DNA from: Clostridia bacterium
Lineage (GTDB): Bacteria > Bacillota > Clostridia > Christensenellales > UBA1242
Direction of reading: 5' to 3'
Assembly: GCA_016283155.1 (NCBI GenBank)
Contig: JAEEMI010000016.1
Location: 1-44,725 of the forward strand
DNA: 44,725 nt
Under the pieces are notes generated by a model that saw only the letters and a list, made by a program, of their open reading frames with translations, ran no database searches and was not told the DNA's origin. The first letter of the stretch is position 1, and every line of letters begins with the position of its first letter. Of the stretch, positions 6,787-15,174 are shown piece by piece. A program made the position numbers and the translations under genes.

Positions 6787-9057
6787 CTATTCTACACCTT
6801 TCAATGCTTCAACCATATCAATCTTACGGTTCTTGCGGCTGATTAAGAAACTAACTAAAAGCGAAACACCCAATGTTGCCACGATACCAACAATAAAAGT
6901 TACCGGTCCCAAAACCAAAACCATTTCGTATTCAGACGCCAAGGCTTTAATTAAAATATTCAAAACGCCAACACCAACCGGAATGCCAACGATAATTCCT
7001 AAGACTGTCAACCACAGATTTTGACTAATCAAAATTTTGCCAATTTGTTTATCCTTAAAACCAACAACTTTCAAGGTAGCGAGTTCACGATAACGCTCAA
7101 CATAACTCATTACACCGAGGTTGTATAAAACAATTAACCCAAGCAAGACCGCAGCAATGACTAACAAATAAATCATTTTATTCATAACGTCCATAAAGGT
7201 ATCAAATGATTTCAAAATTGACGTTTTGGATAAGGTGCTGGCAATCACACTATCTTGCGCGATGTCTTTGGCTTTGGTATAGATAGTGTTGATTTTGTAA
7301 TTATAACCAATTCGGTTAGCATAGGCTGGCGTCATCACAATACTTTCCGACATGGAATTATTGATACCAACAATTGTAGCCGTATAACTTTGGTTAATAC
7401 CGTATGGACTAAAAGTAATTTCATCACCGACACATAAATGATTATCATCAGCAATACGTTGACAAATTAAGACACCATCATCGGATAATTCAATAAATTT
7501 TAAATGACTATCGACAAAACGCACATAGTTATGTTCGACGTAATAAACCTCAACCGACAAGGTTTTATCGTTAACTTGAACACTAGATTTAGCCGCCCAA
7601 TCGCCTTGGTATAAATCACAAATCGCTAATGCTTGGTCATTCGTAGTGGTTTCAGCAATGTTAATCGCATTTTCATAATTGATTGCTTGGTTATAGAAAA
7701 CATCAATAAAAGCGTCCATTGTATCTTTCATTCCGAAAGAAGCCACCGTCAACAACACGCAACCCAACACACCAAACAATGTCATTAAACTGCGTGATTT
7801 ATGACGGAAGATATCACGCAAGTTCCATTTAGTACCAAAACTAAAGCGGTTCCACAATTTAGTCTTTTCAATCTTCAGGTTTTTGATTTTGGTCGGCACA
7901 TACGGTCGCAAAACTTCACAAGGTGTCCCGCGTAACATTTTACGCACCGACAAGTAGCCAACAAACACTAACACGGCATTAATCAGCAATAACACTACCC
8001 AACCAAAACACGGCATGTATAAATTCCACTGTGGCATGTCAAAGTACGTTCCCATTGCGCCATGCGGATTCATAATGTAATATGCTAATCCATAGCCAAT
8101 ACCAATTCCCAGCAATGACCCCATCAAACCAATCATCAAAGCATACGATGTATAATGCAACTTAATCGTACAGTCCTTAAATCCCAATGCTTTCAAAGTT
8201 CCAATTTGAGTTTTCTCGTTGGTTGTGATGCGATGCATCGTGGTAATCATGGTTAAAATCGCAATTGCCAAAAACAACACCGGTAAAATTGCCCCCATCG
8301 TTTTACCTTCGTTACTTTCCCCCATGGCTTCGCTATAAGAAATGGTTTCATCTTTTGTCAACAGCAAGGTTGTTTTACCCAAAACCGCATTTGCTTTTTC
8401 ACTAAACTCTTTTTTATCCAAATTAGAAATCACATTAATTTGCGGATAGTATTCATAACCAAGTGCGTTTTTCAGCATCACTGGCGAAACATAAGCAAAA
8501 CCAGAAGTTTTAAAATCCGGCATGACTTGACTTTCGTCGGGAATGTAAATCAAGCATTCCCCAGATTTAATTAACCCTTCAATTTTCCCAGTAATTTCAA
8601 TGGTTTGATAAACCAAAGTATAATCATCACCAACATGTAAATGATTGCGTTCAGCATATTGGTCAGATAACCAAATACCATTGGTACTGTCCGGATTGTA
8701 AGTATTTCCGTTAATTACCATAAAACCCGACACTTCCGGATTGGTGGTAACCGTTAAAGTAATCACATTAGAACTGTCCTTGACCGCGGTATTAACCGAT
8801 AAATAGCGTGCAGCTTTTTCGACACCATCAATGCCAACAATTTGATTGTAATCGTCAAGCGAAAAACCAGCTTTATTAACTAAGCGATAATCAGCAAAGC
8901 CTGTTTGAGTAAATGCATAGTCAATATTTTTTTCAATACTGTACCATTCCATATTGAAGCCAACAAAGACTCCAACACCCAACGCAATCATAATCACCAT
9001 TGAAATGAATTGTGCACGGTATTGCCACATTGTTCGCCAAAGTTTTCTTGTTAACAT
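6787..9057 (-). CDS. ABC transporter permease with two FtsX/MacB-type domains
   Basis: Membrane component of an ABC exporter, 756 residues. TM1 is at about 15-35, followed by a large extracellular domain to about residue 255. Then comes a three-helix FtsX core (MTTMHRITTNEKTQIGTLKA marks the coupling region), a fourth helix, a second extracellular domain, and a second FtsX core near the C-terminus (ELATLKVVGFKDKQIGK). This double layout is that of Firmicutes permeases for peptides, lipids or antibiotics. Start and stop share bases with the ATPase gene upstream, so translation is coupled. The TetR-type operators on the operon promoter suggest induction by a small molecule. The substrate is unknown. 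Confidence 0.9.
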   Translation of the reverse strand: MLTRKLWRTMWQYRAQFISMVIMIALGVGVFVGFNMEWYSIEKNIDYAFTQTGFADYRLVNKAGFSLDDYNQIVGIDGVEKAARYLSVNTAVKDSSNVITLTVTTNPEVSGFMVINGNTYNPDSTNGIWLSDQYAERNHLHVGDDYTLVYQTIEITGKIEGLIKSGECLIYIPDESQVMPDFKTSGFAYVSPVMLKNALGYEYYPQINVISNLDKKEFSEKANAVLGKTTLLLTKDETISYSEAMGESNEGKTMGAILPVLFLAIAILTMITTMHRITTNEKTQIGTLKALGFKDCTIKLHYTSYALMIGLMGSLLGIGIGYGLAYYIMNPHGAMGTYFDMPQWNLYMPCFGWVVLLLINAVLVFVGYLSVRKMLRGTPCEVLRPYVPTKIKNLKIEKTKLWNRFSFGTKWNLRDIFRHKSRSLMTLFGVLGCVLLTVASFGMKDTMDAFIDVFYNQAINYENAINIAETTTNDQALAICDLYQGDWAAKSSVQVNDKTLSVEVYYVEHNYVRFVDSHLKFIELSDDGVLICQRIADDNHLCVGDEITFSPYGINQSYTATIVGINNSMSESIVMTPAYANRIGYNYKINTIYTKAKDIAQDSVIASTLSKTSILKSFDTFMDVMNKMIYLLVIAAVLLGLIVLYNLGVMSYVERYRELATLKVVGFKDKQIGKILISQNLWLTVLGIIVGIPVGVGVLNILIKALASEYEMVLVLGPVTFIVGIVATLGVSLLVSFLISRKNRKIDMVEALKGVE

Positions 9058-9758
9058 TACCAGTCCACCTCATCAACCGTTAACGGTTTCTTTTGTTCAT
9101 CGACAGATACGATTTGTCCGTTTTTAACCTTCACTACGACATCAGCCATTTTGGCAATGTTTTGGTTATGGGTAACAATGATAATTGTTTTGTTGTAATC
9201 TCTTGCCATTGAAAGCAATAACTTCAAAATCATTACACCAGTTTCACTATCCAAAGCACCGGTCGGTTCATCACATAAAATCACTTCCGGATTCTTTGCC
9301 AATGCACGGGCAATCGAAACTCTTTGTTGTTCCCCGCCAGAAAGTTGCACCGGAAATTTGTTGTAATGATCTGCTAAGCCAACTTTATTAAGCAATTCCT
9401 TTGCATCTAAAGCATCAGGTGCAATTTCTTTAATCAAGGCAACATTTTCATAAACCGTTAGAGTTGGCACCAGGTTATAAAACTGGAAGACAAAACCAAC
9501 TTTATCAGCACGGTATTCTGCCAACTCATCTGCCGAATAAGTGGCAATGTCTTTGCCGTCAACAATGATTGTTCCACTGCTCGGACTATCCAAACCACCA
9601 AGCAAATTTAACAAAGTACTTTTACCTGCACCACTTGGTCCCAGGATAACTACGAACTTTCCTTGTTCGATTTCAAGATTGACATCATTCAAAGCTTTTA
9701 CTTCGTGTTCACCTGATTGATAAACCTTGGATACATTTTTTAATTCAACTATATTCAT
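9057..9758 (-). CDS. ABC transporter ATPase of the LolD/MacB family
   Basis: Nucleotide-binding subunit, 233 residues, partner of the adjacent FtsX-type permease. Walker A GPSGAGKSTL (about residues 40-49), Q-loop VFQFYNLVPTLTVYENV, signature LSGGEQQRVSIARAL, Walker B VILCDEPTGALD and switch His in IIVTHNQNI. The spacing and the FYNLVPTLT segment are typical of the LolD/MacB group, whose ATPases drive mechanotransmission rather than classical transport. AAGGAGAGG precedes the ATG. It is the first gene of the operon, behind a consensus promoter flanked by two TetR-type operators. Confidence 0.95.
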   Translation of the reverse strand: MNIVELKNVSKVYQSGEHEVKALNDVNLEIEQGKFVVILGPSGAGKSTLLNLLGGLDSPSSGTIIVDGKDIATYSADELAEYRADKVGFVFQFYNLVPTLTVYENVALIKEIAPDALDAKELLNKVGLADHYNKFPVQLSGGEQQRVSIARALAKNPEVILCDEPTGALDSETGVMILKLLLSMARDYNKTIIIVTHNQNIAKMADVVVKVKNGQIVSVDEQKKPLTVDEVDW

Positions 9759-9768
9759 ACCTCTCCTT

Positions 9769-9790
9769 AATATGAAATTTATTTCATATT
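9769..9790. promoter_or_regulatory. TetR-type operator A, at the ABC operon transcription start
   Basis: Perfect palindrome AATATGAAA-N4-TTTCATATT. It lies just downstream of the ABC operon -10 element and ends close to the Shine-Dalgarno, so a bound repressor would block initiation. Confidence 0.85.
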
Positions 9791-9794
9791 GGCG

Positions 9795-9823
9795 ATTATA
9801 TTTTATTTGTTATTTATTGTCAA
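9795..9823 (-). promoter_or_regulatory. Consensus promoter of the ABC exporter operon
   Basis: TTGACA at 9818-9823, 17-bp spacer, TATAAT at 9795-9800: a perfect sigma-70/sigma-A promoter, as expected for a strongly repressed operon. Confidence 0.9.
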
Positions 9824-9825
9824 CT

Positions 9826-9847
9826 AATATGAAAGATTTTTCATATT
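9826..9847. promoter_or_regulatory. TetR-type operator B, between the divergent promoters
   Basis: Perfect palindrome AATATGAAA-N4-TTTCATATT, same arms as operator A, 57 bp centre to centre. It sits between the two -35 elements (9823 and 9853), so it could affect both directions. Confidence 0.85.
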
Positions 9848-9852
9848 AAATT

Positions 9853-9882
9853 TTGACATAAAGGCAAAAACATTGTTATAAT
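9853..9882 (+). promoter_or_regulatory. Promoter of the TetR gene
   Basis: TTGACA at 9853-9858, 18-bp spacer, TATAAT at 9877-9882. AGAGAGG follows as Shine-Dalgarno before the ATG at 9897. Confidence 0.85.
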
Positions 9883-9896
9883 TAAGAGAGGTAAAT

Positions 9897-10493
9897 ATGG
9901 GAATTGTTCGTGAACCACAAAAAGTAACTTCGATCGAAAAGAAAAAAAAGATCATTGAAGCTGGTTTAAAAGTTTTTGGCAAAAAAGGATATTACAATAC
10001 TAACACTGCAGAAATCGCCAAAGTTGCTGGAGTTTCAACAGGTATTGTTTATAGTTACTTTAATGACAAGAAAGATATTCTTTTGCAAGTAATCGAATTA
10101 TATTTCCAAAATATTTTCCAACCGATTCAATCATTTTTATTCAATTTACAAAATACTAAATTAGACCACAAAATTATCGAACAGTTTTTGCAAATTGCCA
10201 TTAAATCACACCAAGATAATTACACCCTACACGAAGAAGTAATTGCTCTTAGCCATCTCGACAAAGACGTGCATAAACAATTTTTAAACTTTGAAATTCT
10301 GGTTAGTGGTACAATTGAAAAAATTCTATTACAACATAATGTCAAAGTCGATAATATAACCGAACGTGTTCATTTAGCCTACAACATTGTCGAAAATCTA
10401 TGCCACGAATGCGTTTATCACAAGCACGCAAATATCAACTACAACGCTATGATTAGTTTAACAACGAAAACATTATTATCACTTTTTAATTAA
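9897..10493 (+). CDS. TetR-family transcriptional regulator
   Basis: Ligand-responsive repressor of 198 residues. The N-terminal HTH (about residues 15-62) has the family signature in AGLKVFGKKGYYNTNTAEIA and GVSTGIVYSYFNDKKDIL. The C-terminal helical domain, which would bind the inducer and dimerise, is not assignable to a known ligand class. The start has AGAGAGG at good spacing. It is divergent from the ABC exporter operon and two identical-arm palindromes lie between them. A third copy sits on the sufC promoter 3 kb away, implying a wider regulon. The gene ends only eight bases from the convergent HD-domain gene. Confidence 0.92.
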   Translation: MGIVREPQKVTSIEKKKKIIEAGLKVFGKKGYYNTNTAEIAKVAGVSTGIVYSYFNDKKDILLQVIELYFQNIFQPIQSFLFNLQNTKLDHKIIEQFLQIAIKSHQDNYTLHEEVIALSHLDKDVHKQFLNFEILVSGTIEKILLQHNVKVDNITERVHLAYNIVENLCHECVYHKHANINYNAMISLTTKTLLSLFN

Positions 10494-10501
10494 TAAAGAA
10501 A

Positions 10502-12184
10502 TTATTTTATCATCTCGACATCTGATAAATTTTGAATCGATTGTTTATTCTCTAGTTCCATAAAACAACGTAAACGGGGTTCACCGCGGCGGTTAAAAAC
10601 GAATGAATTGGTAAAATTATCGTCACCACCATCGACACTTTTACCGGATTCTCGAATGGTTGCATAACGCGTATAAGCACCACTGTCGCATTCTTGCAAA
10701 ATCACACATATATGACGCAAAGCATTAACTTCTTCATTGGTCGGGTTTTTGCCAAAAGCGTTAACATATGCAATCTGGCAAGCATCTTTTAATTGAGTAT
10801 AGAGAGCTTTACGATCACCATTTGCCAAAACGATGTTGCTTGTAAATGATTGTGAATCAGCAATCACAAAATTAATCAACTTACGATATTCGGGTGCCAG
10901 TCGTAAAGCATCAAAAACAGCCGGTGCAGATTGTAAATTAAGTTGAGTTTCTATTGTTTTACAATCAATAAAATCGCGATACAAATTTTTATCCAAGTTA
11001 CCTTTACCAATATCGTGTGTTAACAAACATAACTTAATAAATGGTCTTAATCTTTCGTCAACATCAATTTGATAATAATCATCAAAAAAATTAAGAACAG
11101 CTTGTGTATGTTGTCCTACGTTCCAGCCTTGCCAAACGTGTGCACTCTTTTCAAATAGTTCTTTGCAACGATGGTCCTGTTTAATAAAAGCCAAAATTTC
11201 TTCCGAATTACCAATTGCAAACAATTTTTCAATTTCACGGTTACCACCAAAAAGATTAGCTAAGGTATTTGTTATTTCGCCATAATTTTGGAACATATTA
11301 GATAACATTATGCCATACTGTTTTTCCGTCATAATTTTTTTTAAATCAAAAATATGACAGGCTTGAAATGGAATTCCAATGCGTGATTGTGTAGTTTCAT
11401 ACCTAGTTCCAATAATTCCATTTTCAGCACACCAAGCCGAAATATAATCGTGATTTATCGGAATATTAGTTTTTTCATTCGTAATTGGATCTTCAAATTG
11501 ATACTCAGTTTCCCCATCTTGATATGCATAAAAAACCTTTTTTAATAAACTTGGCACACGCTCAAAAGTAATTTTTGTATTTAAAGCCCCAACACTATCC
11601 AAAACGAATTTTTCCAATTTGTTTATTTGATTACCAAAAACCTGTTTTAAAATGTCACCATTCTTTAGATCATTTGTAATGCCTTTAATATCATTTACAT
11701 TAAGTAGACTAAAATGATTCTTAATTTTACATTGTTCAATTTTTTGTTTAACAGGTTCTACCGCATCTTTGTATTCATATTTTATTGGATTAGCTTGAGA
11801 AATACCAAAATTTCCTAATACTTTCATCGCTTGGCGAAATTCTTGTCTTTGTTCATCAGTCAAAGTTGCATACTCAAAAGTCAGATCAAGGATAATCGCA
11901 TTATCATCATAACTAACAATTTTATGAACTTCGGCAGTCAAATCGGGATTACTCGATTCTTCATAATTTGCATAAAAAGTAGCTAATCTTTGATCGCCAA
12001 CATAAAGTCCACTTTGTTTGTTAATATTAAAATTTCCATTTTTAGTATTATCATAACTTGGATCAACTTTCCATTCTTCACCACTTCCAGCACGACCGTG
12101 ATACATATTTTTGGCATACTCTGCTACACCAAGTTCAACAAGTTTTGCTCGTGCCGCGCGAAGTCTTTCTTCTCGTAAAACCAT
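10502..12184 (-). CDS. Orphan HD-domain protein with an unassigned N-terminal region
   Basis: I do not recognise this 560-residue protein. About residues 355-505 look like an HD metal-dependent hydrolase: His359 (VGQHTQAV), His390-Asp391 (LLTHDIGKGN) and a late Asp500 (LQECDSGAYT) are spaced like the H...HD...D ligands. The N-terminal part has YHGRAGSGEEW (28-38) then QSGLYVGDQRLATFYANYE (57-75), which vaguely recalls ADP-ribosyltransferase folds where an N-terminal His-Gly is followed by a Gly-Tyr strand and an Ala-x-x-x-Ala helix. That resemblance is speculative. The middle (150-350) is helical and unassigned. No signal peptide or membrane segment. No Shine-Dalgarno; a TATAAT element ends five bases before the ATG. 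Convergent with the TetR gene. Confidence 0.75.
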   Translation of the reverse strand: MVLREERLRAARAKLVELGVAEYAKNMYHGRAGSGEEWKVDPSYDNTKNGNFNINKQSGLYVGDQRLATFYANYEESSNPDLTAEVHKIVSYDDNAIILDLTFEYATLTDEQRQEFRQAMKVLGNFGISQANPIKYEYKDAVEPVKQKIEQCKIKNHFSLLNVNDIKGITNDLKNGDILKQVFGNQINKLEKFVLDSVGALNTKITFERVPSLLKKVFYAYQDGETEYQFEDPITNEKTNIPINHDYISAWCAENGIIGTRYETTQSRIGIPFQACHIFDLKKIMTEKQYGIMLSNMFQNYGEITNTLANLFGGNREIEKLFAIGNSEEILAFIKQDHRCKELFEKSAHVWQGWNVGQHTQAVLNFFDDYYQIDVDERLRPFIKLCLLTHDIGKGNLDKNLYRDFIDCKTIETQLNLQSAPAVFDALRLAPEYRKLINFVIADSQSFTSNIVLANGDRKALYTQLKDACQIAYVNAFGKNPTNEEVNALRHICVILQECDSGAYTRYATIRESGKSVDGGDDNFTNSFVFNRRGEPRLRCFMELENKQSIQNLSDVEMIK

Positions 12185-12189
12185 ATAGA

Positions 12190-12218
12190 ATTATATAACA
12201 CACTTATTAATAAATCAA
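12190..12218 (-). promoter_or_regulatory. Promoter of the HD-domain gene, leaderless type
   Basis: TTGATT at 12213-12218, 17-bp spacer, TATAAT at 12190-12195, then five bases to the ATG. Transcription should start at or inside the start codon. Confidence 0.7.
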
Positions 12219-12240
12219 TCTTGGTTAAAATGATTGTGAG

Positions 12241-12256
12241 AATGATAACTATCATT
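12241..12256. repeat. Short palindrome between the HAD-IB and HD genes
   Basis: AATGATA-N2-TATCATT, overlapping the HAD-IB stop codon and lying upstream of the HD gene promoter. It somewhat resembles a Fur-type box but has no other copy that I found. Confidence 0.4.
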
Positions 12257-12812
12257 TATATTCTTTAATTTGATTTCCAAATACAAAGTAGCCTTTTTCT
12301 GCTAACTGCATCATCGGAATATCACTTTTCGAATCCGAATAAAATGCTTTCAATTTCACGTCGCTACCAAAAAATTGTTTGAAAAACTTAACTTTACTTT
12401 CTTTATAGCAATTATCACCATTAATTTTTCCTGTCCTCATATCCATATCGGTTGCAATTAGATATTTAACTCCTAACATCGCACATGCTGGTTGTAAAAA
12501 AAACTTAGGAGTTGCGCTTACAATAACGTCATCTTCACGCTTTTGATGTAAATACCATTGCTTAACCTTTTGAATGTGAGTTCGCCAAAATTTAGTTATC
12601 AAATTCTCTTTTCCAAAGATAAAAAATAAATAACAATGAAATAACTGTTTACATATTTTTCGGTCAATGATACGTATAATATACATTAAACCAATCATAG
12701 CTTGATATGGTAATAAAAGCACAATGTACATACGACGCAGTAAACAATAAAAATAAAAATCGACAAAACAGTTACCATCATAAATTGTTTTATCAAAATC
12801 ATAACCTGTCAT
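12252..12812 (-). CDS. HAD-IB family phosphatase (phosphoserine-phosphatase-like)
   Basis: Predicted phosphatase of 186 residues. Motif I YDFDKTIYDGNC at the N-terminus (nucleophile Asp), a helical cap with hydrophobic stretches (RRMYIVLLLPYQAMIGLMY), motif II VSATPKFFLQPACAML, and motif IV FYSDSKSDIPMM. The layout is that of HAD-IB proteins, which include phosphoserine and lipid phosphatases. The hydrophobic cap may touch membrane or lipid substrate, which is inference. AAGGTAAGGA precedes the ATG by about ten bases. It is divergent from sufC, with promoters about 15 bp apart. Confidence 0.85.
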   Translation of the reverse strand: MTGYDFDKTIYDGNCFVDFYFYCLLRRMYIVLLLPYQAMIGLMYIIRIIDRKICKQLFHCYLFFIFGKENLITKFWRTHIQKVKQWYLHQKREDDVIVSATPKFFLQPACAMLGVKYLIATDMDMRTGKINGDNCYKESKVKFFKQFFGSDVKLKAFYSDSKSDIPMMQLAEKGYFVFGNQIKEYK

Positions 12813-12844
12813 AAATTTATATCCTTACCTTTTAATAATAATCA

Positions 12845-12873
12845 AAAATATCAATGACAAACATTTCTGTCAA
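12845..12873 (-). promoter_or_regulatory. Promoter of the HAD-IB gene
   Basis: TTGACA at 12868-12873, 17-bp spacer, TATTTT at 12845-12850, followed by a leader of roughly 25 bases with a Shine-Dalgarno. Confidence 0.65.
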
Positions 12874-12886
12874 TAAAAACCTGTTG

Positions 12887-12916
12887 TTGACAATTAGATA
12901 AAAACCATGCTAATAT
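12887..12916 (+). promoter_or_regulatory. Promoter of the sufCB operon
   Basis: TTGACA at 12887-12892, 18-bp spacer, TAATAT at 12911-12916. The leader before the sufC ATG would be only about 7-8 bases, with no clear Shine-Dalgarno. Confidence 0.7.
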
Positions 12917-12933
12917 GAAACGGGTTTCATATG
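12912..12933. promoter_or_regulatory. TetR-type operator C on the sufC promoter
   Basis: ATATGAAA-N4-TTTCATAT flanked by A and G; the same arms and spacing as operators A and B at 9.8 kb. It covers the -10 element, the expected transcription start and the sufC start codon. Confidence 0.8.
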
Positions 12934-13641
12934 TTAGAATTACATAATATTAATTACTCTGTTCAAGAAAACGGAGTTGAAAAACACATTTTAAAATCCA
13001 TATCCCTAACCATTAACGACAATCAAAATGTCGTAATAACTGGACAAAACGGGAGTGGTAAATCTACACTGGCAAAAATCATAATGGGTATTATAAAACC
13101 CACCAGCGGTAAAATTATTTTCAATGGTGAAGATATCACAAATTTATCAATCACGGAACGAGCCCAAAAAGGCATTGCCTTTGGTTTTCAACAACCAGTA
13201 ACATTCAAAGGATTAAAGGTCAAAGACCTGTTAAAAATTATTCTTCGCCAGAAGCTCGATTGCAATGAATGCTGCACTTACCTTTCAAAAGTCGGACTAT
13301 GCGCCAAGGACTATCTAGAACGACCATTAGATAATAAACTTTCTGGTGGTGAATTAAAACGCATTGAAATCGCTACTGTTTTAGCGCGAAAAGCCCAACT
13401 CAATATTTTCGATGAACCGGAAGCAGGCATTGATTTATGGAGTTTCGACAATTTGGTTAATATCTTCCAACAAGAGCAAACTACCAATATTATTATCAGC
13501 CACCAACATAAAATTATTGCGATTGCCGATATGGTTGTTTTGTTGAATAATTCCCAAATTGATAAAATTGGCACACCAGATGAAATCATTCAATTTATTA
13601 ACACAACCAAGCAATGTGCCAAATTAGGAGGTACCAACTGA
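12931..13641 (+). CDS. sufC: SufC-like Fe-S assembly ATPase
   Basis: ABC-type ATPase of the SUF iron-sulfur scaffold, 236 residues, cytosolic, no membrane partner. Walker A GQNGSGKSTLAK, Q-loop FGFQQPVTFKGL, signature LSGGELKRIEIATVLARKA and Walker B LNIFDEPEAGID; LSGGELKR and DEPEAGID are typical of SufC. The C-terminus is somewhat diverged. It overlaps sufB by one base (TGATG), so the two are translationally coupled. There is no sufD, sufS, sufU or sufE beside it, so this is a two-gene minimal system like the SMS (SmsCB) type described for ancient Fe-S machineries. Its promoter carries a TetR-type operator. Confidence 0.85.
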   Translation: MLELHNINYSVQENGVEKHILKSISLTINDNQNVVITGQNGSGKSTLAKIIMGIIKPTSGKIIFNGEDITNLSITERAQKGIAFGFQQPVTFKGLKVKDLLKIILRQKLDCNECCTYLSKVGLCAKDYLERPLDNKLSGGELKRIEIATVLARKAQLNIFDEPEAGIDLWSFDNLVNIFQQEQTTNIIISHQHKIIAIADMVVLLNNSQIDKIGTPDEIIQFINTTKQCAKLGGTN

Positions 13642-14558
13642 TGGATGAAATTACAAAAGAATTGTTAAGCAAAACATCTGATTTGCACGAGATACCACAA
13701 GGTGCCTACAACATTCGCAAAGATGGTCAACTGCTTTCGCGCAACACAACTGATGCAATTCAAATTATTTCCAAAGCAGATAAAGATGGTATCGATATTA
13801 TCATCGCACCAAACACCAAAAATCAAAGTGTACATATTCCAGTAGTTATTACGCAAGGCGGACTTACCGATTTGGTTTACAATGATTTCTACATTGGCGA
13901 AAACAGCGACGTCTTAATTGTGGCTGGTTGCGGTATACATAACAATAGCGACCAAGACAGCAGCCATAACGGTATCCATACTTTTCACATTGGTAAAAAT
14001 GCCAAAGTAAAATACGTTGAAAAACATATTGGTTTAGGTGATAATATTGGCGAAAAAAACCTTAACCCTACAACCGAAATTTTAATGGAAAACAACAGTT
14101 ACTTCGAAATGGAAACTATCCAATTAGGTGGTGTAAATTATGCCGACCGCAACACTAACGCAACTCTGAAAGCCAATGCTACTTTAATTATTAACGAAAA
14201 AATTTTAACTACTGGTCAACAAGAAGCAATGACCAACTTTAATGTCGAACTAATTGGCGACGATTCTAAAGTTGAGGTAACTTCACGTTCAGTGGCTAAA
14301 AACCAAAGTTTCCAAGAATTCAATTCCAATATTATTGGTAAAGCCAAGTGCTTTGGCCACGTTGAATGCGATGGTATTTTATCCGATAATGCGGTAATTA
14401 ATTCAACACCAAAAATTTCCGCTCAAAACATTAATGCAATGCTAGTGCACGAAGCCGCGATTGGTAAAATTTCTGAAGACCAAATCATCAAATTAATGAC
14501 ATTAGGTTTAACACAAGAAGAAGCTGAAAAACACATTATCAGCGGTTTCTTAAGTTAA
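13641..14558 (+). CDS. sufB: SufB/SufD-like Fe-S scaffold, minimal form
   Basis: Scaffold subunit on which Fe-S clusters are assembled with SufC. It is 305 residues, much shorter than SufB (about 470-500). The beta-helix core includes AGCGIHNNS (Cys97), HFHIG-like stretches and HVECDGILSDNA (Cys243); the SufC-binding C-terminal end has MLVHEAAIGKISEDQIIKL (His270, Glu271) and LGLTQEEAEKHIISGFL. Cys243 and the His/Glu pair align by motif with residues that are essential in E. coli SufB/SufD. The start is the ATG at 13641 with AGGAGG nine bases upstream. Without a second scaffold subunit it probably forms a homodimer. Partner cysteine desulfurase may be the nifS product at 15.6-16.8 kb. Confidence 0.85.
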   Translation: MDEITKELLSKTSDLHEIPQGAYNIRKDGQLLSRNTTDAIQIISKADKDGIDIIIAPNTKNQSVHIPVVITQGGLTDLVYNDFYIGENSDVLIVAGCGIHNNSDQDSSHNGIHTFHIGKNAKVKYVEKHIGLGDNIGEKNLNPTTEILMENNSYFEMETIQLGGVNYADRNTNATLKANATLIINEKILTTGQQEAMTNFNVELIGDDSKVEVTSRSVAKNQSFQEFNSNIIGKAKCFGHVECDGILSDNAVINSTPKISAQNINAMLVHEAAIGKISEDQIIKLMTLGLTQEEAEKHIISGFLS

Positions 14559-14608
14559 CGACAAAACAAATTCACAATTTATTTCAACAAATAAAATTCG
14601 GAGGAAAA

Positions 14609-15151
14609 ATGAAAATTTACGTAATGCGTCACGGAAGAACCAACTGGAACGAAAAGTTGATTACTCAAGGCAGAAGTCAAAATATGCTAAGTAAAACCGG
14701 TAAAGCTGAGGCAATGGAAATTGCTAAAAATTTTGCCAGTACCAAAATTGATTTAATAGTCTGTTCACCACTAAAACGTACAATGCAGACAGCAAATCTT
14801 GTTAATCAATACCACCACGTGAAAATTATTCGTGACAAACGTTTAATTGAAATTGACCAAGGTGTCTTTACTGGGCGTCCTTGTCAAAAACAAACGGTTG
14901 CAGAACAAGAAGCCAAACGATTACGTTTAGCTGGTTACGGCTTAGAATCTTTTTTAAGTGTATATCAACGCATCAATGATTTTATAAAAAACATTAAACG
15001 CGAGTACCCCTATGAAAACATTCTCGTCGTTACCCACGAAGCTCCCGCCGTTTATCTCAGCGAAATTTTAGCTGGCCATCCAATTGATAAACAAAACCCA
15101 TTTACAATGAGCCGTTTTGCTAATGCAGAAATTCGCCACTTCGAAATTTAA
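14609..15151 (+). CDS. Histidine phosphatase family protein (phosphoglycerate-mutase-like)
   Basis: Phosphatase of about 180 residues. The catalytic motif is VMRHGRTNWNEK at the N-terminus (phospho-His8), with Arg in SPLKRTMQTA, the acid in LIEIDQGVFTG and the second His in VVTHEAP. These are all the branch-1 histidine phosphatase residues. The substrate could be a small phosphometabolite or a nucleotide; the sequence does not say. GGAGG lies upstream. It follows sufB after 50 bases on the same strand and could be cotranscribed. A paralogue lies at 32251-32862. Confidence 0.85.
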   Translation: MKIYVMRHGRTNWNEKLITQGRSQNMLSKTGKAEAMEIAKNFASTKIDLIVCSPLKRTMQTANLVNQYHHVKIIRDKRLIEIDQGVFTGRPCQKQTVAEQEAKRLRLAGYGLESFLSVYQRINDFIKNIKREYPYENILVVTHEAPAVYLSEILAGHPIDKQNPFTMSRFANAEIRHFEI

Positions 15152-15174
15152 AACTCTATCAATCCAATCTAATA

